Positions 8,388-17,470 of a DNA stretch of 64,000 nucleotides are shown piece by piece. Location: the NCBI RefSeq assembly GCF_000013745.1, contig NC_007925.1, positions 3,968,001-4,032,000 of the forward strand. Direction: 5' to 3'. Numbering within the stretch: position 1 is the stretch's first letter; each line of letters starts with the position of its first letter. A program made the position numbers and the translations under genes. This DNA is from Rhodopseudomonas_A palustris_F (GTDB lineage: Bacteria > Pseudomonadota > Alphaproteobacteria > Rhizobiales > Xanthobacteraceae). Under the pieces are notes generated by a model that worked only from the letters and a program-made list of their open reading frames with translations, made no database searches and had not been told where the DNA came from.

Positions 8388-9500
8388 TTAGCGCAGAAAC
8401 TGCCTGAAGCGCACCCATGAGACCAGAAAGAGGGTGCCCCCGATCAAGGTCAGCGCGAACAATTGCGGCCACACAACGTCCAGTCCGGCGCCCCGAAACA
8501 GAATGGACTGCGCGAGGATCACGAAATGGGTGTTCGGAGCAGCAAGCATCAGGGTCTGAATGATTTCGGGCATGCTCTCGCGCGGCGTGAGGCTGCCTGA
8601 CAGGGCCTGCAGCGGCATCAGGATCAGCATCAGCAGCAGCCCGAATTGCGGCATGGTGCCGGCCATGGTCGCCAGAAAGATCCCCATGCAGGTGGTGGCG
8701 AACAGGTGAAGGGCCGCGCCGAACAGGAACAGCGTCACCGAACCTCCGATCGGCACCGCAAGGATCCCCTGCACGATCACCAGCAGCGACACCGTAGACG
8801 CAAGCAAAACGATTACGCCCATCGACCAGATCTTGCTGGCCATGATCTCGACCGGCGTCACCGGCATCACCAGCAGATGCTCGAGGGTGCCGTGCTCGCG
8901 CTCTCGGATCAGCGCAGCGCCGGTCAGGATGATGGACAGCATGGTAATGGAATTTATGACCTCGTTGATCGCGCCGAACCAGCCCTTGTTAAGTTCAGGA
9001 TTGAAACGGGCCCGCAGCGCAAGGTCGATGGGAACGGTGGCCGTGCCCCGATAGTGCTTCAGGAATTCGGCGACCTCGCTCGAGACGATGGACTGAATAT
9101 AGGCGCCGCCGGTAAAGGCCTGGGACATGCGGGTCGCATCGACGTTGAGCTGCAGCGTGGGTGACTTGGCGCGCATCAGATCGCGCTGAAAATTTGGCGG
9201 AATATCGAGCGCGAAGGTGTCGAAACCCGAGTCCATGCGCGCGTCCATTTCGGGCTGTGTGATCAGCATCGGGATTGCAAAATACGGCGGATTGAATGCC
9301 GCAATGATCCGCGACGACACCGGCGACTGATCCTCGTCAACCACCGAAATCGCCGCGCGGTTCAGCGTCTCGCGCAGCGCGGTCGATGCCGTGTAGATCT
9401 GAAATGTGAAAGCGTAGAGGATCAGGATCAGCATCATCGGATCGCTGACCAACCCCCGAAATTCCTTGATGCCAAGCTGAACGATGTTGGCCGAGCGCAT
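8388..9500 (-). CDS. yhhJ: ABC-2 type exporter permease (YhhJ/YbhR-like)
   Basis: The 370-residue membrane protein has the ABC-2 pattern: one N-terminal transmembrane helix (LILILYAFTFQIY), a large periplasmic domain (about residues 45-165), then five helices. The segment between helices contains the conserved LIREREHGTLEHLLVMPVTPVEIM. I take ATG at 9500; a TTG at 9506 would overlap the preceding stop. It is the last gene of a four-gene minus-strand unit (patatin, HlyD, RbbA-like, YhhJ-like). Together with the fused ATPase/permease it forms an export channel of the YhhJ-RbbA-YhiI class; the substrate is not evident. Confidence 0.88.
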   Translation of the reverse strand: MRSANIVQLGIKEFRGLVSDPMMLILILYAFTFQIYTASTALRETLNRAAISVVDEDQSPVSSRIIAAFNPPYFAIPMLITQPEMDARMDSGFDTFALDIPPNFQRDLMRAKSPTLQLNVDATRMSQAFTGGAYIQSIVSSEVAEFLKHYRGTATVPIDLALRARFNPELNKGWFGAINEVINSITMLSIILTGAALIREREHGTLEHLLVMPVTPVEIMASKIWSMGVIVLLASTVSLLVIVQGILAVPIGGSVTLFLFGAALHLFATTCMGIFLATMAGTMPQFGLLLMLILMPLQALSGSLTPRESMPEIIQTLMLAAPNTHFVILAQSILFRGAGLDVVWPQLFALTLIGGTLFLVSWVRFRQFLR

Positions 9501-9502
9501 GC

Positions 9503-12295
9503 TCAATTCGCCTGCTTCTTGAGGAGCATCGAACCCAGTCCCAGCAGCACAGGGATCATGATCAGCAGCGGCACAAACGAACCGGACAGGTCGCCGAAAT
9601 CCAGAGCCTTTGAGAAAGTGCCGCGCGTGATGTTGACGAAATAGGTCGTGGGATAGATTCGCCCGATCAACGCGCCGGCGCCCTGCAGCGAGGACACCGG
9701 GTCCATCAGCCCTGAATATTGCATCGCAGGAATCAAAGTAATGATAGCGGTTCCAAAAATCGCGGCGATCTGGCTGCTCATGAAAATCGAGATCATCAAC
9801 CCCATTGCGGTCGTCGTCGTGACGTAGAGCAGTGCGCCGCTCGCAAGGGCCAGCAGGCTGCCGGTGAACGGAACGCGGAACACGAAAATGGCGAAGGCCG
9901 TCAACAACACGAAGTTCAGCATGCCGAGCGCGATATAGGGCAATTGCTTGCCGATCAAGAATTCGAGCCGCGTCACCGGCGTGGTGTAGAAATTGACGAT
10001 TGATCCGAGTTCCTTCTCGCGAACCACGCTGAGCACAGCGAGCATGGCCGGTATCAACAGCAGCAGCAGCGGGATCACCGCCGGCGCCATCGCCACCAGA
10101 CTCTTGACGTCCGGATTATAGCGGTAACGGATCTCCAGGTTGTAGCTGCCGGCGACGGCGGCGGCGCCATACTGCTCTGTCGCCTTCTGAGTCAGCCAGC
10201 TTGCGTGCATCGCCTGAACATAACCGCGCGCGGTTTCCGCCCGCGTGGGCATCGCGCCGTCGATCCAGCCTCCGATCTCGACGTTCTTCCCGCGCGCCAC
10301 GTCGCGGCCGAAGCCCGGCGGAATTTCGATCGCCAGGCTCAGCTCACCGCTGCGCATGCGTCGATCGAGATCGGCATAATCCGTGATCGGAGCCTTTTCC
10401 TTGAAGTAGCGCGACCCGGCGATTTGCAGGATATAGTCGCGGCTGATCGTGGTGTCGTCGCGGTCCAGCGCTGCGAATGTCAGATTCTCGATATCCATGT
10501 TGATGCCATAACCTAGCACGAACATCAGAATGACACTGCCGATGGTGGCCAGCGTGGCGCGAATCGGATCGCGGCGCAGTTCAAGGGCTTCGCGGCGGGT
10601 GTAGGCAAACATGCGCCGCGGATCGAACAACCGCTGCCACGCACCTGGCTTTGCGGACATGCCTGCTTCGGCTTTCTTCTCGGCGGCGGCGGCAATCGGC
10701 CCGATATCCGGTGCAACGCTTGCAGTTTGACCGATCGCGGCTTCCAGGCAGGCAATGAAGGCCGCTTCCAGCGAATCGGCGGAACGGCTTTCGACAATGT
10801 TTTTCGGCGAATCGCTGACCAGCACCTTGCCGGCATGCATCAGCGAGATCCGGTCGCAGCGCTCGGCCTCGTTCATGAAGTGGGTCGAGATGAAGATGGT
10901 GACGTTGTCCGTGCGCGACAGGTCGGACAGGATTCGCCAGAAGCCGTCGCGTGCGATCGGGTCGACGCCGGAGGTGGGCTCGTCGAGAATCAGGATGGCA
11001 GGAGAATGAATCACCGCGACGGCGAGGGAAAGCCGTTGGCGGATTCCCAAAGGCAGGGGATCCGGCAACGAGTCAATATAGTTTGCGAGATCGAAACGTT
11101 GCGCCATCTCGTCGATGCGGGACGCAATCTTTTCGACAGGCATGCCGAACAGCCGCGCATGAAGATCGAGATTCTGGCGGACGGTGAGTTCGGAATACAG
11201 CGAGAACGCTTGCGACATGTAACCGACGCGGTGCCGCACCGCCATGTCGTTCGGGTCGACTTCCTGTCCAAATAGCTTGGCCGTGCCTTCACTGGCGGGC
11301 AGCAGTCCGGTCAGCATCTTCATGGTCGTGCTCTTGCCGCAACCGTTCGAGCCGAGAAATCCGAAGATCTCGCCACGGCCGATCCGAAAACTCACGTCAT
11401 CGACGGCGGTGAAATCATCGAACCGCATGGTGAGGTGCTCGGCTTCGATGGCAATGTCGTCGTCGACGCCAACGGGACGCGGCGGAATCACGACCTCGGC
11501 GTAGCCGCGGCGCTGCTGCTCCGGAAGCAGCGCGATGAAGGCGCCGTCGAGCGTGGCGGCGCCGGTCTGCCTCAGCAGTTCGGCCGGAGCGCCGGTGGCG
11601 AGAACCCGGCCAGCATCCATCGCCGCCAGCCAATCGAAGCGCGCGGCCTCTTCCATGTAGGCCGTCGCAACGATGACGCTCATGCCGGCGCGTTCGGCGC
11701 GAATTCTGTCGATGAGTTCCCAGAACTGGCGGCGTGACAGCGGGTCAACGCCGGTGGTGGGCTCGTCCAGGATCAGAAGATCGGGATCGTGGATCAAGGC
11801 GCAACACAGGCCCAGCTTCTGCTTCATGCCGCCCGAAAGCTTGCCCGCCGGGCGGTCTGCAAAAGCCGCCAGACCGGTGCTTTGCAGGAGTTCACGAATT
11901 CGACGCTCCCGCTCCTGCTTGCCCTGGCCGAACAACCGTCCGAAGAAATCGACATTGTCGAATACCGACAGCGTCGGATAGAGGTTCTTGCCGAGCCCCT
12001 GCGGCATGTAGGCGATCCGCGGACAAACCGAGCGACGATGGGCGGTATCGGCCATATCGCCGCCGAGCACCGCCACGGTTCCAGTCTGGATGGCGCGCGC
12101 GCCTGCGATCAGCGACAACAGGCTGGACTTTCCCACGCCATCGGGGCCAATCAAGCCGACCATGCAACCGGCGGGCACGTCGAGCGTGATGCCCTGAAGC
12201 GCGTGGTTGCCGCCATAGGCAAGATCGACCGCGGCAAGACGCACGACGGGTTGAGTCGATCCGACCAGCCCGGCGGCGGACGTTTGAACGGTCAT
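9503..12295 (-). CDS. rbbA: RbbA-like fused ABC ATPase (two NBDs) and ABC-2 permease
   Basis: About 930 residues carry two nucleotide-binding domains followed by an ABC-2 membrane domain. NBD1 has Walker A GPDGVGKS, signature LSGGMKQKLG and Walker B LLILDEPTTGVD. NBD2 has GSNGCGKS, the degenerate signature LPLGIRQRLSLA (common in this subfamily) and LILDEPTSGVD. The C-terminal third has six membrane helices and SVVREKELGSIVNFYTTPVTRLEF. The start ATG at 12295 overlaps the stop of the hlyD gene as ATGA; a longer frame from 12328 is less likely. E. coli RbbA was described as ribosome-associated, but this gene order points to drug or lipid export. Confidence 0.9.
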   Translation of the reverse strand: MTVQTSAAGLVGSTQPVVRLAAVDLAYGGNHALQGITLDVPAGCMVGLIGPDGVGKSSLLSLIAGARAIQTGTVAVLGGDMADTAHRRSVCPRIAYMPQGLGKNLYPTLSVFDNVDFFGRLFGQGKQERERRIRELLQSTGLAAFADRPAGKLSGGMKQKLGLCCALIHDPDLLILDEPTTGVDPLSRRQFWELIDRIRAERAGMSVIVATAYMEEAARFDWLAAMDAGRVLATGAPAELLRQTGAATLDGAFIALLPEQQRRGYAEVVIPPRPVGVDDDIAIEAEHLTMRFDDFTAVDDVSFRIGRGEIFGFLGSNGCGKSTTMKMLTGLLPASEGTAKLFGQEVDPNDMAVRHRVGYMSQAFSLYSELTVRQNLDLHARLFGMPVEKIASRIDEMAQRFDLANYIDSLPDPLPLGIRQRLSLAVAVIHSPAILILDEPTSGVDPIARDGFWRILSDLSRTDNVTIFISTHFMNEAERCDRISLMHAGKVLVSDSPKNIVESRSADSLEAAFIACLEAAIGQTASVAPDIGPIAAAAEKKAEAGMSAKPGAWQRLFDPRRMFAYTRREALELRRDPIRATLATIGSVILMFVLGYGINMDIENLTFAALDRDDTTISRDYILQIAGSRYFKEKAPITDYADLDRRMRSGELSLAIEIPPGFGRDVARGKNVEIGGWIDGAMPTRAETARGYVQAMHASWLTQKATEQYGAAAVAGSYNLEIRYRYNPDVKSLVAMAPAVIPLLLLLIPAMLAVLSVVREKELGSIVNFYTTPVTRLEFLIGKQLPYIALGMLNFVLLTAFAIFVFRVPFTGSLLALASGALLYVTTTTAMGLMISIFMSSQIAAIFGTAIITLIPAMQYSGLMDPVSSLQGAGALIGRIYPTTYFVNITRGTFSKALDFGDLSGSFVPLLIMIPVLLGLGSMLLKKQAN

Positions 12296-13368
12296 TGGGC
12301 CAGCGTTCCGTTGAGATTGGCCGGCCATTCCGCCTTCGGATCAAACTTGACATAGGCCATGCCGGGAAGACCAGTTTTGACCTGCTGGATGTACTTCTTC
12401 AACAGCGCCGGCGAGATGTGCGCCTTCACCCTGAACATCAGCTTCTGCCGCTCTTCTTCGGTCTCGACGGTCTTCGGCGTGAACTGGGCGACGTCCGCCA
12501 CGAAGGTCGCCTTGGCAGGAATGACGACTTGCGGGACGGCATCAAGCACGAGCCGGACCTCGGCTCCGATCGGTATCCGTCCGACCTGCGCGGTCGGCAG
12601 GAAGAACGTCATGTAGACATCGCCGAGATCAACCAGATTGAGCACCCGCCCGCCGGCGGACAGCACTTCACCCGGCTGCACGACCCGGTATTGCACGCGA
12701 CCGTCGCGAGGCGATTTCAGAATCGCATCGTTGATGTCGACGGTGATGCTTTCGACCGCCGCCTGGGTCGCATCGACGGATGCTCCGGCATCGATCACCT
12801 GCGCATTGGCGGCGCTGATGGCGGCCTCGGCCGCCGCGAGTTGCGCCTGAGCCGCTGCGACGGCAGCCTTCGCGCCCTCGGCGTTCGCCCGATCGTCATC
12901 GAGAACCTGCTGCGACACTGCACTGGTGGTGATCAGCCGCTCCGAGCGCCCGAGCTTTCTCTGGATCGAATCGAGCTGCGCCTCACGCTGGGCGATGACT
13001 GCGATGGCGGCGGTGCGTTCGGCAGCTCTTTGCGCGACGAGGCTCTTGGCCGTGTCAACACTGACGATCGCCCGATGATGCTGGGCGATCGCCTGTCGGC
13101 GCTGCGCTTCCAGTTGATCGGTGTCCATGCGGGCGAGCACCTGGCCGGCCGTCACGAAATCACCTTCGTTGACCAGGATTTCCCGGATCCGCCCCGGCGT
13201 CTTGGTGGCGATGTCGATCTCCGTCGCTTCGATACGGCCATTGCCGCTGGCAATGCCTTGCGGAAGACTGCTCCTGCCGAACTCTTTCCAGACAAAATAG
13301 CCAACGCCGCCGACCAGCACGACCAGCAACGCGGCGATCCACGGCCTTTTGAAATCCTTCATCGTCAT
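12292..13368 (-). CDS. HlyD-family membrane fusion protein of the ABC exporter
   Basis: The 358-residue protein has an N-terminal anchor (WIAALLVVLVGGVGYFVW), a biotinyl-lipoyl-like half domain (IRILVNEGDFVTAGQVLARMD), a long alanine/glutamine-rich coiled coil (about residues 75-200) and the second lipoyl half (AILKSPRDGRVQYRVVQPGEVLSAGG). It ends near a beta-barrel region that normally contacts the outer-membrane partner. It overlaps the ATPase gene by four bases and follows the patatin gene by 43 bases, so it is the periplasmic adaptor of this exporter. No outer-membrane channel gene lies in the unit. Confidence 0.9.
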   Translation of the reverse strand: MTMKDFKRPWIAALLVVLVGGVGYFVWKEFGRSSLPQGIASGNGRIEATEIDIATKTPGRIREILVNEGDFVTAGQVLARMDTDQLEAQRRQAIAQHHRAIVSVDTAKSLVAQRAAERTAAIAVIAQREAQLDSIQRKLGRSERLITTSAVSQQVLDDDRANAEGAKAAVAAAQAQLAAAEAAISAANAQVIDAGASVDATQAAVESITVDINDAILKSPRDGRVQYRVVQPGEVLSAGGRVLNLVDLGDVYMTFFLPTAQVGRIPIGAEVRLVLDAVPQVVIPAKATFVADVAQFTPKTVETEEERQKLMFRVKAHISPALLKKYIQQVKTGLPGMAYVKFDPKAEWPANLNGTLAQ

Positions 13369-13411
13369 CGATCGGCCTCTATGTCACGGTTTTCGGTCGT
13401 TGCTATTGCAC

Positions 13412-14602
13412 TCACCGTGCGGCTGCAATTCGAGACGCGGAGGGCGCCTCGTTGTTATCGGCAGGAGGAGATTGCGACCAGACGTGGCCGCTTCGGGCTC
13501 TGTCGTAGCCATACTGGAATAGTTCGCGCATGTAGGCGGTATCGAATCCGGCAGGCGACAACGGTCTGTCGCCTTCGATATAGGTCAGGTTGAAGCCGAA
13601 TTTATTACGCCGCGCGAAGGCGTAAGTGTTGTAAAGGATCGATCGCGTCTGCGTCTTCAACATGGTCGAGGACGATCGTGCTGCAATCTCGACGGTGCTG
13701 TTGGTGACGAGCTGGAATTCCCGTTCAACCTTGTTGTTGATCAGGATGAACAGTTGCAAATTTTCCGGTTTGGCCGGAGCCGCGTTACGGAGCAGGAAAG
13801 CCTCGGGGAGGGTCAGGACGGGCGCCGTCACGCCACCATCGATATGCATCTCCTGAAATTGCTTGCCGTTCGCTGCGGCAGTGATGAGCATCGGCTCAAA
13901 CACCACTGGCACACTTGCCGAAGCGGCGACGACGTCCTGGAACAGACGCAACGACTCCGGCGTCCCAAGCGAAGCGATACGCCCCATGTCCCAGATCACG
14001 GTGCGCTGGGAGTCGATATTCGTCGTCACGATCGCAAGTTGCCGGCCTCTGGCGTATTCAACGGCGACTGCAGCGACGACATTGGCATCATAGTATTTGG
14101 CTGCCAGCTCGCGCATTTTCGCGTTTCCGAACAGACCCGAACCGAAAATAGCTTTCAACGGGTTGGGGTCTTCGAGGAGACTTGCGGCAATGCCGCTGGT
14201 GTAGATTTCGCGCAGCGTCGTGTCGTAGTCAGAACCGAGAAACGCGAATGGCGCGATCAATGCGCCGGTGCTGACGCCAGACACGATTGAGAATGACGGC
14301 CGCGCGCCCGCCTCCGACCAGCCATTGAGCACACCGGCGCCATAGGCACCATCCGCCCCGCCGCCCGACAGCGCCAGGTAGGTCCGCGCCCCCCGCCACA
14401 TCAGTTGGTGATTGGCCTGCATGAATGTGCCGGCCGGTTGGTCGGCGTAGCGACGCAGGTCGACAAGATCGAGGACCCGCGCAGAGGAAGCATCCCCGAC
14501 GCTATATGGCGTCCTGGGCAGAGACGAGCATCCGGCGACGAGAAGGCCGAGCGTCACAACGAGGACCGGCAGGACGGTGGATCGAAGACGAGGATGATGC
14601 AT
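13412..14602 (-). CDS. Patatin-like phospholipase lipoprotein
   Basis: The 396-residue protein begins with a lipoprotein signal (LLVAGCSS) and then a patatin fold: the oxyanion loop SGGGADGAYGAG at about residues 79-90, the nucleophile elbow GVSTG, and the catalytic DGGVTAPV. The family hydrolyses acyl chains from phospholipids; the lipobox predicts attachment to a membrane facing the periplasm or outside. It is the first gene of the exporter unit. A lipase linked to an export complex raises the possibility that the system handles lipids, but the sequence does not show this. The short spacing (43 bases) argues for co-transcription. Confidence 0.88.
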   Translation of the reverse strand: MHHPRLRSTVLPVLVVTLGLLVAGCSSLPRTPYSVGDASSARVLDLVDLRRYADQPAGTFMQANHQLMWRGARTYLALSGGGADGAYGAGVLNGWSEAGARPSFSIVSGVSTGALIAPFAFLGSDYDTTLREIYTSGIAASLLEDPNPLKAIFGSGLFGNAKMRELAAKYYDANVVAAVAVEYARGRQLAIVTTNIDSQRTVIWDMGRIASLGTPESLRLFQDVVAASASVPVVFEPMLITAAANGKQFQEMHIDGGVTAPVLTLPEAFLLRNAAPAKPENLQLFILINNKVEREFQLVTNSTVEIAARSSSTMLKTQTRSILYNTYAFARRNKFGFNLTYIEGDRPLSPAGFDTAYMRELFQYGYDRARSGHVWSQSPPADNNEAPSASRIAAAR

Positions 14603-14764
14603 GGCGGGCCTTTTTTGTTAACCGCTTCAGGGCAGGACGGCGTGCTACGACGCCACGCAGTGGCGCAAACTCCGTTGTTTGCCGGATTTAACGATGCTCC
14701 GATATGACATTGCGTCGTCGGCCTGCGGTCGACGGTCACTGCGCATGGCAAGGCTCGCCTGACT

Positions 14765-15406
14765 TCAACTCAGAGCGTCTTTCGTCAGACCGCAGGCCTG
14801 ACTGAGCTTGGCGGAGCGTGCCTCGGCGTTGGCTTTGACGATACTCTGATTGCTTGCACGCTCGTCGGGAGTAAGCGTTACAGCATCGACAGGCGTTTCG
14901 CTTGGCTTGTCGGCGTCTTGCGGCGCCCGGACGTATTCGGCGTTGAGCCGCTCGATGTTCGCGATCTGGCGACCGGTCAGCTTGGCAATCTCGTCGCCCT
15001 CGGAGTAGCCGTTGCAGCTCCGCAGCACTTGGCCGCCGAGCGCGTGCATCTGAGTGTTAAGAGGGCCCAACCGATCTTCAGAAATCTCAGCCACGATGGC
15101 GGTCGCGCCGGGCTTGAGCGCGTCGGCGGCCTCTTGGCAAAAACTGTCCAAGACGCCCGCATCCGACAGACCGCCATGGCCGCCCACCGGGACCGCAATC
15201 AAACGGCTCGCCAAACCGCTGACCGCAGATCCAACGGCGCCGCCCGATACAGGGGCCATCAGGGAGACAGTTCCAGCAAGATCCTTGGCAATGACAGCTT
15301 GGCTGAACAGCACCAAGCTGTTGTCGGCTTGCAGCTCGGTGAGAACGCGCAACGCTTCATTGGCCTTCGCTTGGTCCCCGAAAATGATAACGGCAAACTT
15401 GCTCAT
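14765..15406 (-). CDS. DUF1269-type protein with glycine-rich segment
   Basis: The 213-residue protein starts MSKFAVIIFGDQAKANEALRVL, a ferredoxin-like opening typical of DUF1269 proteins. A glycine/alanine-rich hydrophobic segment follows (VSLMAPVSGGAVGSAVSGLASRLIAVPVGG, about 50-80), which could insert in a membrane, and the C-terminal half is charged and helical. The ATG at 15406 is chosen because it follows GGGAGGGACC; the upstream extension has no ribosome site. It is divergent from the TetR gene at 15569, with the shared 19-bp operator between them. Family function is unknown; relatives are often stress-associated. Confidence 0.75.
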   Translation of the reverse strand: MSKFAVIIFGDQAKANEALRVLTELQADNSLVLFSQAVIAKDLAGTVSLMAPVSGGAVGSAVSGLASRLIAVPVGGHGGLSDAGVLDSFCQEAADALKPGATAIVAEISEDRLGPLNTQMHALGGQVLRSCNGYSEGDEIAKLTGRQIANIERLNAEYVRAPQDADKPSETPVDAVTLTPDERASNQSIVKANAEARSAKLSQACGLTKDALS

Positions 15407-15486
15407 CGAGGTCCCTCCCCGGGACAGATGCGAGTTGCGGATTGTCGACCACGGGGCGAAAAGGTGTGAGACAAACATCAGCACCA

Positions 15487-15505
15487 ATTCAACTATCGTT
15501 GATTA
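15487..15505 (+). promoter_or_regulatory. Operator copy 1 (ATTCAWC-N4-GTTGATTA)
   Basis: ATTCAAC-TATC-GTTGATTA lies between the divergent DUF1269 and TetR genes, with core arms TCAAC/GTTGA. Closely matching sites lie at 16962-16980 and, in reverse orientation, 27657-27675. It ends 63 bases before the chosen TetR start and is 80 bases upstream of the DUF1269 start. It is probably the autoregulatory site of the adjacent TetR protein. Confidence 0.65.
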
Positions 15506-15568
15506 AAAGCAATGCGTGAAAATGTCAATGTGGCGGCCCTTGCCGCATCGGCCGAGGAGATTCACAGA

Positions 15569-16207
15569 ATGGCGGCGAAGGTGGCTGTGAAGCGTCGGGG
15601 ACGCCCACGAAAAACGGAACAGCCGAAATCGGTGGCGATCCTGCAAGCTGCGCTCGCGGCGTTCGCGGGCCACGGCTTCGATGGCACCAACCTTCGGCAG
15701 ATTGCGACGGAGGCCGAGATCGATGTGGCGCTCATCCCGCATCAGTTCGGCTCAAAGCTGGGGTTGTGGCGTGCGGTCGTCGACGACATCGCCGAGCGCA
15801 CCCTACCCGATTTCCGCTCGATCATCGAACGGGGTTCCCCGGAAACATCCGCCGGCGAAACGCTTCAACTGGCGATGGCGCGGATGATCGATCATCTCTG
15901 CGATACGCCACAGTTGGCGATGTTCGTGGTGAACGAAGTCGGCGAACAAGGTGAACGGTTCGAATATGTGTATGACCGCCTGGTGCGGCCCATGCATGAT
16001 CTACTCTTGCCGCCGATTCGCGCGGCTCACGCCTCCGGTGCCATCAAGGACGTCAACCCCGACTTTTTCTTTGCCACGTTCACGGCCGCCATCTCCATGA
16101 CGGTCGTGATGCGCCCGTTCATAGCCCGGTTTTCCAGTCATGCGAAAAAGGAACAAGCGTTTCGTCGCGAGTTGAAACGGGCGTTGTTGGCGGTCGGGTT
16201 CGCTTAA
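15569..16207 (+). CDS. TetR-family regulator, CecR-like
   Basis: The 212-residue product begins MAAKVAVKRRGRPRKTEQ, a basic arm often seen before TetR domains. The helix-turn-helix is TNLRQIATEAEIDVALIPHQFGSKLGLW. The C-terminal domain resembles CecR/DUF1956-type TetR proteins (FVVNEVGEQGERFEYVYDRLVRPMHDLL). I choose ATG 15569 because GAGGAGA lies 8 bases upstream; the ATG at 15512 lacks a ribosome site and sits 6 bases after the operator. It probably binds that operator and the two copies elsewhere in the window. Confidence 0.85.
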   Translation: MAAKVAVKRRGRPRKTEQPKSVAILQAALAAFAGHGFDGTNLRQIATEAEIDVALIPHQFGSKLGLWRAVVDDIAERTLPDFRSIIERGSPETSAGETLQLAMARMIDHLCDTPQLAMFVVNEVGEQGERFEYVYDRLVRPMHDLLLPPIRAAHASGAIKDVNPDFFFATFTAAISMTVVMRPFIARFSSHAKKEQAFRRELKRALLAVGFA

Positions 16208-16243
16208 GGCCCCCTACGCCCGGGTCCGCAATCCAGCAGAACA

Positions 16244-16269
16244 GGTCAAAGCCCCGCCGGGCCTTGACC
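16244..16269. terminator. Bidirectional hairpin between convergent genes
   Basis: GGTCAAAGCCC and GGGCCTTGACC form an 11-bp stem with one mismatch around a CGCC loop. It sits between the ends of the TetR gene (+) and the phasin-like gene (-), where a shared terminator is expected. Confidence 0.6.
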
Positions 16270-16329
16270 TTCGATGAGCTTGCGTCATCAGTCACCGACT
16301 GATTGCGCGGCCGCGAGCAGCTCTGCTGC

Positions 16330-16929
16330 CTAGCCGAGCTTGGCAAAGCTGTCCGTGATCGCTTTCCAGGTGCGCTGCTGGACCGCATGCGCCTCGGCGA
16401 TCGCGCTTTGGATAGCCTTCCAGGATTCGTCTCCCGCGTTGGAGGCCTGCCCGAATTTGGCCTCCACCTTCGCGGCCGCTTCACTCAGCCGAGCGGCGGC
16501 GGCGTCGGCTTCGATCCGGGCCCGCTCGACCGTTTCAGATGCGGCAGCCTGGATCGTGGCGAGCGATTTCTGCCATGTCACACGTTGCGCAGCGGCACGG
16601 GCCGCAAAGGCGTTCTTCACGGTGTCGGCCTGCGACGCCGCGGCGGCCAAATAGGTCTGAAGCCCAAGCTCCACCTCGGTCCACTTGGCCAACAGCGCTG
16701 CGTAGGTTCCTTCGCCGGCGTCCGCTGTCTGCGCACGCAGCACATCGGCGTTCCTGCTGAACTCGTTTCGCGCCGTCGCGATCCGTGCCAACGCGCGCTC
16801 CGCCTCGATGCGGGCGGCGCTGCTCAGGCTCTTTGCGGATTCTTCGAGCGAAGCAAGCGTCGCATCGATCTCGTCGAGCTTCTGCTTGGTCCACTCCAAT
16901 TGCTCATGGGCAAGGCTGGTTTTCAACAT
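16330..16929 (-). CDS. Phasin-like coiled-coil protein
   Basis: The 199-residue protein is almost entirely helical and rich in Ala, Glu, Gln and Lys, with no signal peptide or membrane segment. Heptad-like patterns run through most of it (LEWTKQKLDEIDATLASLEESAKSL, ATIQAAASETVERARIEADAAAARL). This composition suits phasins, which coat polyhydroxyalkanoate granules, or apolipoprotein-like coat proteins, but no phasin signature is decisive. The ATG at 16929 has GGAGG about 9 bases upstream. A copy of the 19-bp operator lies 33 bases upstream of the ATG, linking the gene to the neighbouring TetR regulator. Confidence 0.6.
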   Translation of the reverse strand: MLKTSLAHEQLEWTKQKLDEIDATLASLEESAKSLSSAARIEAERALARIATARNEFSRNADVLRAQTADAGEGTYAALLAKWTEVELGLQTYLAAAASQADTVKNAFAARAAAQRVTWQKSLATIQAAASETVERARIEADAAAARLSEAAAKVEAKFGQASNAGDESWKAIQSAIAEAHAVQQRTWKAITDSFAKLG

Positions 16930-16961
16930 GCCATTAATCCTCCAGGGGCGGGTCGGATATT

Positions 16962-16980
16962 ATTCATCATATGTTGATTA
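16962..16980 (+). promoter_or_regulatory. Operator copy 2, upstream of the phasin-like gene
   Basis: ATTCATC-ATAT-GTTGATTA matches copy 1 at 14 of 15 non-spacer positions. Its place 33 bases before the start codon of the phasin-like gene suits a repressor site overlapping the promoter or transcription start. Confidence 0.6.
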
Positions 16981-17116
16981 GATGTGACAGCTAGTTCCGC
17001 AATCAAGAGGGCGAACGTCGACCTTCAAAAAGAAAGACGGAAAGGTATATCAGCGCCCTCAGCGCGGAGCCGTTGCAGAACCTCGTCAATTTTACCGTTG
17101 CCATTCTACCGCGATC

Positions 17117-17377
17117 TCATGACCGTCGTGAGGACGCCTCAACCAACATCAGATAGTCTTTGTGGAGTGCGACCGGCGTGCGCGAACGATCGAGTTGAAT
17201 GCGCACCACACTGGGATAGCGGCTTAGTCCCACTACGGTGCCGCGTTGCTCCGCGTATCTTGGATGCCGCTCGGCTCCAAGCGGACTCATACAAACCCGG
17301 TCGCCCATTGCGAAGCGCTCTTCCAAGGCTTGCTTGATGCCCGCTTCGGCTGAGGCCTTCGTCCGCGAAATCGTCAT
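17117..17377 (-). CDS. Small hypothetical protein with beta-rich core
   Basis: The 86-residue protein starts MTISRTKASAEAG, with GGGGAGAAA upstream of the ATG at 17377; a longer frame to 17470 would overlap the UspA stop and has no ribosome site. The middle (RFAMGDRVCMSPLGAERHPRYAEQRGTVVGLSRYPSVVRIQLD) looks like a small SH3/KOW-type barrel. I do not know the function. It lies downstream of the UspA gene on the same strand with a 93-base gap. Confidence 0.6.
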   Translation of the reverse strand: MTISRTKASAEAGIKQALEERFAMGDRVCMSPLGAERHPRYAEQRGTVVGLSRYPSVVRIQLDRSRTPVALHKDYLMLVEASSRRS

Positions 17378-17470
17378 GCTGCCGTTTCTCCCCCCATTAT
17401 CATTGTCGGCATTCGCTGCCTTGGCAGCCGCTCTGAATTGCCAACCGCAGCAACACCGCAGTGTGATCAA

